DNA of 39,957 bases from NCBI GenBank assembly GCA_019414545.1, contig DXLV01000016.1, positions 1 to 39,957 of the forward strand, read 5' to 3'. The stretch is from Collinsella sp. (GTDB lineage Bacteria > Actinomycetota > Coriobacteriia > Coriobacteriales > Coriobacteriaceae). Below are positions 32,286-39,957 of the stretch, in pieces. Under the pieces are notes generated by a model that saw only the letters and a program-made list of their open reading frames with translations, made no database searches and was not told where the DNA came from. The first letter of the stretch is position 1, and the number at the start of each line of letters is the position of its first letter. Both the position numbers and the translations under genes were made by a program.

Positions 32286-33314
32286 ATGGCCAACAAAGTC
32301 ACCCTCAAGCAGATCGCCCAGGAGGTGGGGCTTTCCCCCTCGTCGGTCTCGCTTGTTCTCAATAATCGGCCCTGTCGCATCTCGGAAGAAAACCGCAAGC
32401 TCATCAAAGAGGTCGCGGCGCGCAACCACTATGTTCCCAACCAGATTGCGCGCAGCCTGGTCATGCGCGAGTCGCGCACGCTGGGCCTTATCGTCCCTAA
32501 CATCGAGAGCCGCTTTTTTGCCTCGCTCGCCGGTAGCCTGGAAAAGCGCTGCCGCGAGGACGGCTATGCGCTCTTCATTACCAGCTCGGGCGGAAGCGCC
32601 GATGACGATCTGGAGCTGCTGCGCCAGCTGGTGACGCGCGGCGTTGATGGCGTCTTCCTGGTGGTGGGTGACGAGTTCTCCGATGATCGCGCCCTGCGCG
32701 AAGAAGTCAGCCACCTGCCCATCCCGGCCGTAATGGTCGACCGTGCCATTGAGGGGCTCGAGTGCGACAAGGTGATGTTCGACCACGAGATGGGCGGCTA
32801 TATGGCCACCCGCTATCTGATCGAGCAAGGCCACCGCCGTATTGCCTGCCTGGTTAATGCCCGCCGTTCCAATACGGGTCGCAAGCGACTTGCCGGCTAT
32901 GAGCGCGCGCTGCGCGAGGTTGGCCTGCCGATCGACGCGCGTTTGGAGTTTGAGAGCGAGTACTACATTCCGAGCGCATACGAGGCCTCGGAGGCAGTGC
33001 TCGCAACTGACGCCACTGCCGTGTTCGCAAGCTCAGATAACATTGCCCTCGGTTTGCTCAAGCGCTTACACGAGATGGGGAAGAGCATCCCGGGCGATAT
33101 CTCGGTGGTGAGCTATGACAACTCGGCGGCCGACGTTCTCTTTGAGCCGGCGCTGACCGCGATTGAGCAGGACCCTGGTGTCCTTGCGGAGCATGCTTTT
33201 GGCTGCATGTCCAAGCGTCTTGCCGGTAGGGGCGGCAGGCGTGCCGAAGAGGTCGTTCTGGAGCCGGAGCTTATCGTTAAGGACAGCGTGCTCGAGCTTA
33301 CTAAACACAACTAA
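32286..33314 (+). CDS. LacI-family transcriptional regulator
   Basis: The 342-residue protein has the N-terminal LacI helix-turn-helix and hinge (residues 4-60: VTLKQIAQEVGLSPSSVSLV, VPNQIARSLVMRESRTLGLI). A periplasmic-binding-like effector domain follows (ALFITSSGGSADDDLELLRQ, AVFASSDNIALGL, DISVVSYDN). GGAAGGAG precedes the ATG. It lies 204 bp before the phosphoketolase gene. The gap has two AAAACGTTTT dyads with the central CG typical of LacI-family operators. The inferred role is regulation of the phosphoketolase and perhaps other carbon genes; the effector is unknown. Confidence 0.9.
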   Translation: MANKVTLKQIAQEVGLSPSSVSLVLNNRPCRISEENRKLIKEVAARNHYVPNQIARSLVMRESRTLGLIVPNIESRFFASLAGSLEKRCREDGYALFITSSGGSADDDLELLRQLVTRGVDGVFLVVGDEFSDDRALREEVSHLPIPAVMVDRAIEGLECDKVMFDHEMGGYMATRYLIEQGHRRIACLVNARRSNTGRKRLAGYERALREVGLPIDARLEFESEYYIPSAYEASEAVLATDATAVFASSDNIALGLLKRLHEMGKSIPGDISVVSYDNSAADVLFEPALTAIEQDPGVLAEHAFGCMSKRLAGRGGRRAEEVVLEPELIVKDSVLELTKHN

Positions 33315-33417
33315 ACACGTTTACCAATTTGCAGAGACCGAATGTGGAGCACCTGTGACAATCAACGCCGCAGGTGAATGTCGCGTTTTGCTAATCGATG
33401 GGATTGATAAGGGTGAT

Positions 33418-33448
33418 AAAACGTTTTTTCACCATGATAAAACGTTTT
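33418..33448 (+). promoter_or_regulatory. paired LacI-type operators before the phosphoketolase gene
   Basis: AAAACGTTTT occurs at 33418-33427 and 33439-33448, each preceded by GAT. The centres are 21 bp apart, two helical turns. A -10-like TATACT follows at 33455-33460, so binding would cover the -35 region. Confidence 0.7.
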
Positions 33449-33518
33449 AGCAAATATACTGGTCCCAACGAAAGGTTGCCGTATTGGAGGGTGACCGCAC
33501 AGCGAAGGGACATAAACA

Positions 33519-36047
33519 ATGGCTAAAACACTGGGGACGCCGTGGCAAAAGCTGGGCCACGAGGTGCCGGCTTCCGAGCTCGAGGGCGTCGACCTGTATT
33601 GGCGCGCATCGAACTATCTGTCCGTCGGTCAGATCTACCTTCGCTCTAACCCGCTAATGCGCCCCGACTTTGTCGACGAGAAAACCGGTGAGGTGCGCGA
33701 CTTCGGTCGTCCGGACGTTAAGCACCGCCTGGTTGGCCACTGGGGCACCACGCCCGGCATCAACTTCCTGTTCGGTCACGTCAATCGACTGATCGCCGAC
33801 CACAACCAGAATGCTATCTTCTTGATGGGCCCTGGTCACGGTGGCCCCGCCGGTACTGCTCAGTCGCTGCTCGACGGCACCTACCGCGAGATTCGCCCCG
33901 ACATCACCAATGACGAGGCAGGCCTGCAGAAGTTCTTCCGCCAGTTCTCTTATCCCGGCGGCATCCCGAGCCACTTTGCGCCCGAGACGCCCGGTTCCAT
34001 CCACGAGGGCGGCGAGCTCGGCTACACGCTCAGCCACGCTTACGGTGCCGTCATGGACAACCCGAGCCTGTTGGCCGTGGCCGTGGTGGGCGACGGCGAG
34101 TCCGAGACCGGCCCGCTCGCGACCTCTTGGCAATCCAACAAGCTCGTGAACCCGGCAACCGACGGTATCGTTTTGCCGATCCTGCACCTCAACGGCTACA
34201 AGATCGCCAACCCCACCATCCTCGCCCGCGTGTCCGACGAAGAGCTCACCAAGTTCTTTGAGGGCATGGGCTATAAGCCGCACTTCTTTGTCGCCGGCTT
34301 TGACGACGAGAGCCACGCAAGCATTCATGCGCGTTTCGCTGCCCTGTTTGAGCAGGTCTTCGATGAGATCTGTGACATCAAGGCAACCGCGCAGGCCCAG
34401 GCCGCCGCAGGCGAGACCGTGGTCCGCCCGGCCTACCCCATGATTGTGTTCCGCACGCCCAAGGGCTGGACCTGCCCCAAGCAGATCGACGGCAAGAAGA
34501 CCGAGGACTCCTGGCGCGCGCATCAGGTGCCGCTGGCGAGTGCCAAGGACACCCACGAGCACTTCCGCGTGCTGCGCGAGTGGCTGCGCTCCTACAAGCC
34601 CGAGGAGCTCTTTACGCCCGAGGGCCAGGTGCGTCCCGAGGTGACGGCCTTTATGCCGACCGGCGAGCTGCGCATTGGCGCTAACCCCAACGCGAACGGC
34701 GGCAAGGTGCGCCGCGAGCTCGAGCTGCCCGATATTCATGCCCACGAGATTCCCGTCGCAAGCAAGGGCCACGGCTGGGGCTCCACCGAGGCCGCCCGCG
34801 TCTTTGGCGAGTACACTGCCGACGTCCTGGCCAAGAACATGGATGACTTCCGCATCTTTGGTCCCGATGAGACCGCGTCCAACCGCCTGCAGGCTGCCTA
34901 CAAGGTGACCAAGAAGCAGTGGGACGCTGGCTTCTACGAGGACGATGCCAACGACGAGCTGCTGGCAGGCTCCGGTAAGGTCGTCGAGCAGCTGTCCGAG
35001 CACCAGTGCGAGGGCTTCCTCGAGGCCTACGTGCTCACCGGCCGCTCCGGTGTGTGGAGCTCATACGAGAGCTTTGTCCATGTGGTCGATTCCATGGTCA
35101 ACCAGCACTGCAAGTGGCTCGAGGCCACCAAGCGCGAGATTCCGTGGCGTGCCCCCATCAGCGGTCTTAACATTTTGCTGTCGAGCCACGTCTGGCGTCA
35201 GGACCACAACGGCTTCTCGCATCAGGACCCCGGCTTTATCGACCTGCTGCTCAACAAGGCCAACGACACGCACATCGTGAACGCCTACTATCCGGCCGAC
35301 GCCAACATGGCTCTCGCCGTGGCCGAGCGCGTCTACCAGTCCACCGACTGCGTCAACGCCATCTTCTGCGGCAAGCAGCCTGCTCCGACCTTCCAGACGG
35401 TCGACGAGGCCAAGTCCGAGCTCGCCGAGGGCGTCGCGACTTGGGAGTGGGCATCGACCGCCGATTCGCTCGCCGAGGCCGACGTCGTGGTCGCCACCTG
35501 CGGCGACGTGCCGACGCTTGAGGCTCTGGCTGCAACCGACATGCTGCGCGAGCTGGGTATCAAGGTATGGTTCGTCAACGTGGTCGACCTGCTCAAGATT
35601 CAGAACGCCTGCGAGAACGACCAGGCCATCAGCGATGAGCGCTGGGCTGAGCTGTTCGGCTGCGGCGAGAAGCCCGTCCTCTTCGCGTTCCACGCCTATG
35701 CCGGCACGATTCGCCGCCTGATCTGGAACCGCCCCGGCCACGACGCCTTCCGCGTCCACGGCTACGAGGAGAAAGGCTCCACGACAACGCCGTTCGACAT
35801 GCTGCGCCTGAACAACATGGACCGCTGGGCACTGGCCGCCGACGTGCTGCGCATGGTCGACGCCGATAAGTTTGCCGAGCAGATTGATAAGTGGGAGGCA
35901 TTCCGCACCGAGGCCTTCGAGTTCGCGTGCGATGAGGGCTACGATCACCCGGCCTTCACCGACTGGGTCTGGCCCGACGCCGCAGCCGCAACAGCAGCCG
36001 ACGGCGCGCTCTCCGCAACGCAGCTTACTGCCGGCGACAACGAATAG
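33519..36047 (+). CDS. xfp: xylulose-5-phosphate/fructose-6-phosphate phosphoketolase
   Basis: This thiamine-diphosphate enzyme splits xylulose-5-P or fructose-6-P with phosphate to acetyl-P and a shorter sugar phosphate. It is the key step of the bifid shunt. Signatures are HWGTTPGINFLFGHVNRLI, MGPGHGGPAGTAQSLLDGTY, the TPP motif GDGESETGPLATSWQSNK near residue 190, and SHVWRQDHNGFSHQDPGF. The length of 842 residues is slightly longer than the usual 790-830 because of an alanine-rich C-terminal tail. AAGGGA lies 8 bp before the ATG. Codon bias is strong, which indicates high expression. Two LacI-type operators lie upstream. Dual specificity is a family inference. Confidence 0.93.
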   Translation: MAKTLGTPWQKLGHEVPASELEGVDLYWRASNYLSVGQIYLRSNPLMRPDFVDEKTGEVRDFGRPDVKHRLVGHWGTTPGINFLFGHVNRLIADHNQNAIFLMGPGHGGPAGTAQSLLDGTYREIRPDITNDEAGLQKFFRQFSYPGGIPSHFAPETPGSIHEGGELGYTLSHAYGAVMDNPSLLAVAVVGDGESETGPLATSWQSNKLVNPATDGIVLPILHLNGYKIANPTILARVSDEELTKFFEGMGYKPHFFVAGFDDESHASIHARFAALFEQVFDEICDIKATAQAQAAAGETVVRPAYPMIVFRTPKGWTCPKQIDGKKTEDSWRAHQVPLASAKDTHEHFRVLREWLRSYKPEELFTPEGQVRPEVTAFMPTGELRIGANPNANGGKVRRELELPDIHAHEIPVASKGHGWGSTEAARVFGEYTADVLAKNMDDFRIFGPDETASNRLQAAYKVTKKQWDAGFYEDDANDELLAGSGKVVEQLSEHQCEGFLEAYVLTGRSGVWSSYESFVHVVDSMVNQHCKWLEATKREIPWRAPISGLNILLSSHVWRQDHNGFSHQDPGFIDLLLNKANDTHIVNAYYPADANMALAVAERVYQSTDCVNAIFCGKQPAPTFQTVDEAKSELAEGVATWEWASTADSLAEADVVVATCGDVPTLEALAATDMLRELGIKVWFVNVVDLLKIQNACENDQAISDERWAELFGCGEKPVLFAFHAYAGTIRRLIWNRPGHDAFRVHGYEEKGSTTTPFDMLRLNNMDRWALAADVLRMVDADKFAEQIDKWEAFRTEAFEFACDEGYDHPAFTDWVWPDAAAATAADGALSATQLTAGDNE

Positions 36048-36070
36048 CATCCGGGACGGTCTCGCGCTGG

Positions 36071-36153
36071 GGCCTTGCCCGGCGGGGCGGCCTTGCTCCG
36101 GGAAGTGGGCTTCGCGAACTTCTCGGAGCAAGGCCGCCCAGCCGGGCAAGGCC
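36071..36153. repeat. long hairpin element, family B, copy 1
   Basis: 30-bp arms with one mismatch (36071-36100 and 36124-36153) enclose a 23-nt centre. It starts GGAAGTGGGC and ends TCGCGAACTTCT, with an inner GAAGT/ACTTC stem. Weaker complementarity continues outward. The same centre, inverted and with one change, lies 180 bp away at 36271-36337 with different arms. It begins 23 bp after the phosphoketolase stop and could end its message, but no T tail is present. Confidence 0.9.
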
Positions 36154-36270
36154 CTCTCGACCGTTTCGATATGCGGGGGCTGATTATTTTTTATGTAATG
36201 GGGGCTTTGCTGATGCTGCCTTGGAGGCTGCGCATCTACCTTTGGTCAGCCAAGATTACATTACCGGGGT

Positions 36271-36337
36271 CGGGGTGGCTTGGTTAGGTTTTGGAAGTTC
36301 GCGAGGCCCACTTCCAAAACCTAACCAAGCCACCCCG
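36271..36337. repeat. long hairpin element, family B, copy 2 (inverted)
   Basis: Perfect 28-bp arms (36271-36298 and 36310-36337) begin CGGGGTGGCTTGG outside and end in GGAAGT next to the loop. Read on the minus strand, the centre GGAAGTGGGC and TCGCGAACTTCC matches copy 1 at 36101-36123 with one base changed. Outside this centre the arms are unrelated to those of copy 1. The remaining gap up to 36462 shows no other feature. Confidence 0.9.
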
Positions 36338-36462
36338 GCCCTCGTCTGTGAACCCTTCCGCTGGGCGAGCCATAGACGCCGCGCACCGATGCGGTAAAAC
36401 GGCGGCTTGAAATTGGTGCTATATTCGGCTTGAGTTGTTTAATACTAGAACGGGAGGCTGAT

Positions 36463-36951
36463 ATGGGGCTGTTCAAGAAGAAAAACCCGCAGGATGCCTT
36501 TGATTCCGATGTGTTTACCATCACGGATACGATTTTGGACCCGCCGCGGTTTACATTTTTGCCGGCTATCTACCAGGATGCCACGCGTCGCAAGTGGGCC
36601 GTGCATCAGCGCGGCGGCGAGCCGAAGATTTTTGACTATGCGGACGTGTTGCAGTGCGAAGTAGCCGAGGCGGGCGATCCGGAGGCCGAGGAAGTGACTT
36701 CAAAACAGGAATTTGCCCAGCGTATCCTGGCAAATCCTGCCAAGGCGGCGAAAATAAACGCTGCCAAGCGTAATATGTGTCTTGGTATGGGCGTTGTTGT
36801 GGCGGTTCAGACGGGAAAAGACGAGGTTTCCAAATTAGAGATTCCCGTTATGACCGACGAAGTCAAACGCGATTCAAACCTATATAAGTCGTATCGGAAT
36901 GTCGCCGAGAAAATCAAGGCCGAGTTTGATGCCATGGGAGGGCTGGCCTAA
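36463..36951 (+). CDS. hypothetical protein (162 aa), possible PH-like domain
   Basis: I do not recognise a named family. The protein begins MGLFKKKNPQDAFDSDVFTI, a basic start seen in small cytoplasmic Gram-positive proteins with a PH-like or DUF4428-like fold. A beta-rich middle (RKWAVHQRGGEPKIFDYADV, LQCEVAEAG) and a helical C-terminus (YKSYRNVAEKIKAEFDAMGG) follow. No signal or membrane helix is visible. GGGAGG at 36452-36457 selects ATG 36463. It lies 38 bp before the first GntR gene on the same strand and could be co-transcribed with it, though no functional link is evident. Confidence 0.65.
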   Translation: MGLFKKKNPQDAFDSDVFTITDTILDPPRFTFLPAIYQDATRRKWAVHQRGGEPKIFDYADVLQCEVAEAGDPEAEEVTSKQEFAQRILANPAKAAKINAAKRNMCLGMGVVVAVQTGKDEVSKLEIPVMTDEVKRDSNLYKSYRNVAEKIKAEFDAMGGLA

Positions 36952-36989
36952 TTCTGGTGACATACATTTTTGAATGAGGAGTCTGTGCA

Positions 36990-37757
36990 ATGGCAGGCGA
37001 ATCTTATGCAATTCCCCCCAAAGACCGTGCTGTTGAGGGGATTCTTTGGTACATCCAGCACCATCAGCTTGCCGGCGGCGATCGTCTGCCGGCCGAGCGT
37101 GTGCTGTGCGAAGATATCGGCGTTTCGCGTACGGCGTTACGTGCTGGCATCACGCGGCTCATTTCGTGCGGAACGCTCGAGAGCCGCCGCGGATCGGGTA
37201 CGTATGTGTGCCCTCCCAAGCCGCTGAACATCTTCCAGGAAACGTATAACTTCTCCGATGCCGTGCGAACTGCCGGTCTGCACCCCTCTTCTCGCTTGGT
37301 CTCCACCGAGACTGTCGAGGCGGATGAGACGCTTGCCGACAAGCTTGGGGTGGCCGTAGGCGCTCCTTTGCTCCGTATGCAGCGTGTCCGTCTCATTGAG
37401 GGCGAGCCGGCGTCGATCGAAACGGCACATGTCAATCTGTCGCTTTGCCCGTCGCTTCCCGACCATGATTTTGAGCACGAGAGCCTCTACGACGTATTGT
37501 TCAAAGAGGGTGGCGTGCGCGTTGAGCATGGACGTGAGCATATCTCGATCTCGCGTTTAAACGCCGAAGAGGCCGAACTTCTCCAACAAGAAGAGGGAAC
37601 GCCGGTGTTCTATGAGAGCTCGATCGAATTCGATAAGGACATGCGTTTTGTGGAGCATTGCAAATCGGTGATTTTGCCCACAAAGTTCCGCTTTGCCGAT
37701 AACGGCGAAGAGAGCGGCATGAGAAGCGTGGCAGGTGAACAATGGCTGAAACAGTAG
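36990..37757 (+). CDS. GntR/UTRA-family regulator, first of a pair
   Basis: The 255-residue protein has a GntR winged helix at about 15-75 (LAGGDRLPAERVLCEDIGVS, RTALRAGITRLIS) and a UTRA effector domain at about 95-240 (GAPLLRMQRVRLIEGEPASI, FYESSIEFDKDMRFVEH). GAGGAG precedes the ATG. Its 3' end overlaps the next GntR gene by 16 bp. With the SIS-domain sugar enzymes downstream, it probably senses a sugar or amino-sugar phosphate. Confidence 0.85.
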   Translation: MAGESYAIPPKDRAVEGILWYIQHHQLAGGDRLPAERVLCEDIGVSRTALRAGITRLISCGTLESRRGSGTYVCPPKPLNIFQETYNFSDAVRTAGLHPSSRLVSTETVEADETLADKLGVAVGAPLLRMQRVRLIEGEPASIETAHVNLSLCPSLPDHDFEHESLYDVLFKEGGVRVEHGREHISISRLNAEEAELLQQEEGTPVFYESSIEFDKDMRFVEHCKSVILPTKFRFADNGEESGMRSVAGEQWLKQ

Positions 37758-38455
37758 ATGCCACCCCGGTTTATATGCGCATTCGACGCCGCATCGAGGA
37801 GCGTATCGAGCGCGGTATATATCCCACGGGTTCCATGATTCCGTCCGAAAAAGACCTCGCCGAGGAATTTGGTACGACACGCTTGACCATCCGAAGTGCT
37901 GTCGATGAGCTGGTTCGGCGCGGGCAGATTCGCCGTGTTCGGGGAAAAGGTGCCTTTGTGGCGCAGAAAGTACCTGCTTTTTTTGAACGCACAGGCGGTT
38001 TTCGTGAATCGGTCCGTGCTTCGGGCGGCGAGCCGTCCGTCCGTATTCTCGCGCGTTCCAAGCGTTATGCGGGGCCATATTATGCCAATCTGTTTGGCAT
38101 TGCCGAGGACGATTTGCTGTATTCGATTCGGCGTTTGAACTGCGTCAACGGCGATCCTGTATCGATTGAGATGGCGTTCATCCCGTGCCTGCTGTTTCCC
38201 ACAATCGAAGAGATTGATGTGTCGGTCTTCAGTTTGTACGAAACCTATGAGATGCTGGGCCGAAAGCCAGTCATGGCGCAGGAAAAGCTCGATATCGAAG
38301 CACTGGGTGCACGAGATGCCGGCCTGCTTGGACTGGAGCAGGGCGATCTTGCCTTGACACTGGAGTGCGTAAGCTTCGATGCGAGCGGCCAAGCGATTGA
38401 GTACGTCAAGTCGTTTAACCGCGGCGATGCGGGCGGCTACACCTATACGTACTAG
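37742..38455 (+). CDS. GntR/UTRA-family regulator, second of a pair
   Basis: The 237-residue protein has a GntR domain at about 8-75 (IPSEKDLAEEFGTTRLTIRS) and a UTRA domain at about 95-235 (LLYSIRRLNCVNGDPVSIEM, AIEYVKSFNRGDAG). It shares domain layout but limited sequence with the preceding regulator, so the pair is not a recent duplication. The start lies inside the end of the first gene, with AGGTGA upstream, which implies coupled translation. It is followed 193 bp later by a sugar-isomerase operon. Confidence 0.86.
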   Translation: MAETVDATPVYMRIRRRIEERIERGIYPTGSMIPSEKDLAEEFGTTRLTIRSAVDELVRRGQIRRVRGKGAFVAQKVPAFFERTGGFRESVRASGGEPSVRILARSKRYAGPYYANLFGIAEDDLLYSIRRLNCVNGDPVSIEMAFIPCLLFPTIEEIDVSVFSLYETYEMLGRKPVMAQEKLDIEALGARDAGLLGLEQGDLALTLECVSFDASGQAIEYVKSFNRGDAGGYTYTY

Positions 38456-38511
38456 CTGGTGTTTTGCATCACGCACGGTAACGGCCGGTCTGTTTGGGCA
38501 ATTTGACCGAC

Positions 38512-38637
38512 TGTATATACAACCTTACAGCGCTCAAAATCGACCGTTCGCCGAAGGGGATAAATTAATCGACAAAGAGGTATCAAAAAGCTGTAACTTG
38601 TAACTGTGATTGGTATCAAATTCTAATGATTTATAAC
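38512..38637 (+). promoter_or_regulatory. regulatory region of the SIS operon
   Basis: TGTATATACA at 38512-38521 is a perfect 10-bp palindrome of a type bound by GntR/UTRA proteins. GGTATCAAA occurs at 38579 and again at 38612, 33 bp apart or about three turns. Promoter-like pairs are TTGTAA (38598-38603) with TCTAAT (38622-38627), and TTGGTA (38610) with TATAAC (38632). The second would leave almost no leader. Confidence 0.5.
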
Positions 38638-38648
38638 GAGGTGAGACG

Positions 38649-39764
38649 ATGAAGATGCTCGATTACGTTCAGCTTGCCCATGTGCGCATGGGGGAGAACC
38701 TCGAGCGTTCGTCTGAGCTGGTAGCGCAGCTCGTTGATATTTTCCAGTCCGGTTCTTTTGACGCACTGCGCGTCGTTGCTTCGGGTTCGTCGCGCCATGC
38801 CGTCGATTGCACCCGCGATTACCTGCAAGATGCGTTGCAGATGCAGGTGTCCGTTGTGACGCCCGAGGCCTTCGTCGATTTTGAACACACCTATCCGCGG
38901 CATGCGCTCAACATCGCCGTCTCGCAGAGTGGCTATTCGACCAATACGATTGCGGCGCTCGATTACATGCGCGCACACGATATGGCTGCAGTTGCGCTCA
39001 CGGCAAACGTCGAGGCGCCCATCAAGGAGCACGCTGACATCGTTCTTGACTACGGTGTGGGCGTCGAGTCGGTGGACTTTGTGACTCTGGGCGTTGAGGT
39101 TCTCGTTGAGTACCTGGTGCTCTTTGGTATCTACGGCGGTCAGGCGCGCGGAACGATTGACGCCAAGGGCGTTGCCCAGCGTCTTGACGACCTGCGCGAG
39201 GCTATCCATGCCAATGCCGTGATGTGCAAGACCGCCGAGGCATATGTCCAAGACCACATGCTCGAGCTTTCTGAGCACACGCCCGCCATGGTCGTCGGCA
39301 ACGGCCCCAACTACGGTGTTGCCGAGGAGGCAGCGCTCAAGCTGAGCGAGACCATCAAGATTCCTGCCATGCATCACGAGGGCGAGGAGTTCGTTCACGG
39401 TCCCGAGATGCAGATCGTTCCGGGCTATCTGGTGTTTATCGTCGACGATCCGCAGGGGTCGGAGCGTCTTGCGAATATCGCCGATGCGCTATCGAACGTT
39501 ACGGCAAAAACGGTGCTGCTCACGGCCCATCCCAAGGGTAGGGCTCACGAGGTTGCGGTGCCTCAGGTGGCTCCGCTGCTCAGCGCAATTCCCAATCTTG
39601 TGTTCTTCCAGACGATTGCGGCAATGATCGCCGAGCGTCTGAAGTCATGGGACGTGCACCCGTATCTTGATGCCGTCTCCAAGCAAATGGAGGTCAAGGC
39701 AGAGGGCTACGAAGAATCAGTCAATGCGCTTAAGGCCAAAGCGGCCGAGTGTTACGGAATGTAA
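38649..39764 (+). CDS. double SIS-domain sugar-phosphate isomerase/deglycase
   Basis: The 371-residue protein has two SIS domains. The first covers about 30-170 (ALRVVASGSSRHAVDC, NIAVSQSGYSTNTIAALDYM) and the second about 200-345 (PAMVVGNGPNYGVAEEAALK, HHEGEEFVHGPEMQIV). Such enzymes resemble the isomerase half of GlmS and include AgaS and the fructoselysine/glucoselysine-6-phosphate deglycases. GAGGTGA precedes the ATG. A second SIS gene starts 59 bp downstream. No transporter is visible before the window ends. The substrate is likely an amino sugar phosphate or Amadori product, by context only. Confidence 0.8.
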   Translation: MKMLDYVQLAHVRMGENLERSSELVAQLVDIFQSGSFDALRVVASGSSRHAVDCTRDYLQDALQMQVSVVTPEAFVDFEHTYPRHALNIAVSQSGYSTNTIAALDYMRAHDMAAVALTANVEAPIKEHADIVLDYGVGVESVDFVTLGVEVLVEYLVLFGIYGGQARGTIDAKGVAQRLDDLREAIHANAVMCKTAEAYVQDHMLELSEHTPAMVVGNGPNYGVAEEAALKLSETIKIPAMHHEGEEFVHGPEMQIVPGYLVFIVDDPQGSERLANIADALSNVTAKTVLLTAHPKGRAHEVAVPQVAPLLSAIPNLVFFQTIAAMIAERLKSWDVHPYLDAVSKQMEVKAEGYEESVNALKAKAAECYGM

Positions 39765-39823
39765 GCGGGTTTGATGCCCGTTGGCATGGGGGATGTGAAG
39801 ACAACCCCAGAAAGGAGAGACAA

Positions 39824-39957
39824 ATGAAGGAAACCGAGAAGATCGAGATCATGCATTTCGACCAGGAGGGCTATCTCGAGGACGGTAAGGCGCTCTACGA
39901 GACCGGCAAGAAGATGACCGCGCTCGCCGACAAGGTCGCCGACGAGGGCTACGACGC
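39824..39957 (+). CDS. second SIS-type sugar isomerase/deglycase, 5' part only
   Basis: The frame starts after AAAGGAGAG, with ATG 39824, and runs off the window after 44 codons. The visible part reads HFDQEGYLEDGKALYETGKK, then ADKVADEGYD. From memory this resembles the N-terminus of GfrE/FrlB-like SIS proteins. The first glycine-rich SIS strand would come just after the window edge. A pair of SIS enzymes in a row fits a fructoselysine/glucoselysine or amino-sugar operon. Confidence 0.7.
   Translation, partial: MKETEKIEIMHFDQEGYLEDGKALYETGKKMTALADKVADEGYD

Noticed and set aside
36434..36450. GTTGTTTAATAC as a sixth GntR site
   Set aside because: Only one half of the dyad is present and the downstream gene has no link to alpha-glucan use.

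Overview
The window is GC-rich bacterial chromosome, densely packed with genes. Gene content and protein style point to the Coriobacteriia (Actinomycetota), most likely a gut Collinsella. This is an inference from family-level recognition: a TsaB-RimI-TsaD fusion, twin-arginine lipoproteins, a bifid-type phosphoketolase, an MsmX-type sugar ATPase and several intergenic hairpin repeats. No rRNA or species marker is present.

Region 1 (about 70-7075, + strand) is a tight housekeeping operon: acpS, nnr, alr, a family 4 uracil-DNA glycosylase, tsaE and a tsaB-rimI-tsaD fusion. Region 2 (7076-9680) has a long perfect hairpin element, then cstA behind a leader that looks like an Ile/Val attenuator. 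Region 3 (9750-12900) has a large Toprim-like protein of unknown role, a second copy of the hairpin element, other repeats, and tRNA-Gln(UUG). Region 4 (12940-15010, - strand) carries a peptidoglycan-binding protein and a polyprenyl diphosphate synthase.

Region 5 (15125-28830) is an alpha-glucan/maltose island. It holds a PTS EIICB fused to a HAD phosphatase, a divergent GntR/UTRA repressor, a complete ABC sugar importer (lipoprotein, two permeases, ATPase), alpha-glucan phosphorylase, 4-alpha-glucanotransferase and galE. Matching dyads of the TTGTTTAAACAA type lie in front of the PTS fusion, the repressor, the importer and malQ. This suggests one regulon that imports, remodels and phosphorolyses malto-oligosaccharides.

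Region 6 (29098-36047) holds a secreted coiled-coil cell-wall hydrolase candidate, a small unknown gene, murB, and a LacI regulator next to a phosphoketolase whose upstream region has two AAAACGTTTT dyads. Region 7 (36048-39957) has two more perfect hairpins of a second family, a small unknown gene, two overlapping GntR/UTRA regulators, and the start of an operon with two SIS-domain sugar-phosphate enzymes. The second of these runs off the end.

The most unusual signals are: two families of intergenic hairpins whose central loop is conserved while their 28-34 bp arms are unrelated in sequence yet self-complementary; the leader peptide before cstA; the PTS-HAD fusion with its inferred regulon; and the winged-helix/Toprim-like protein.
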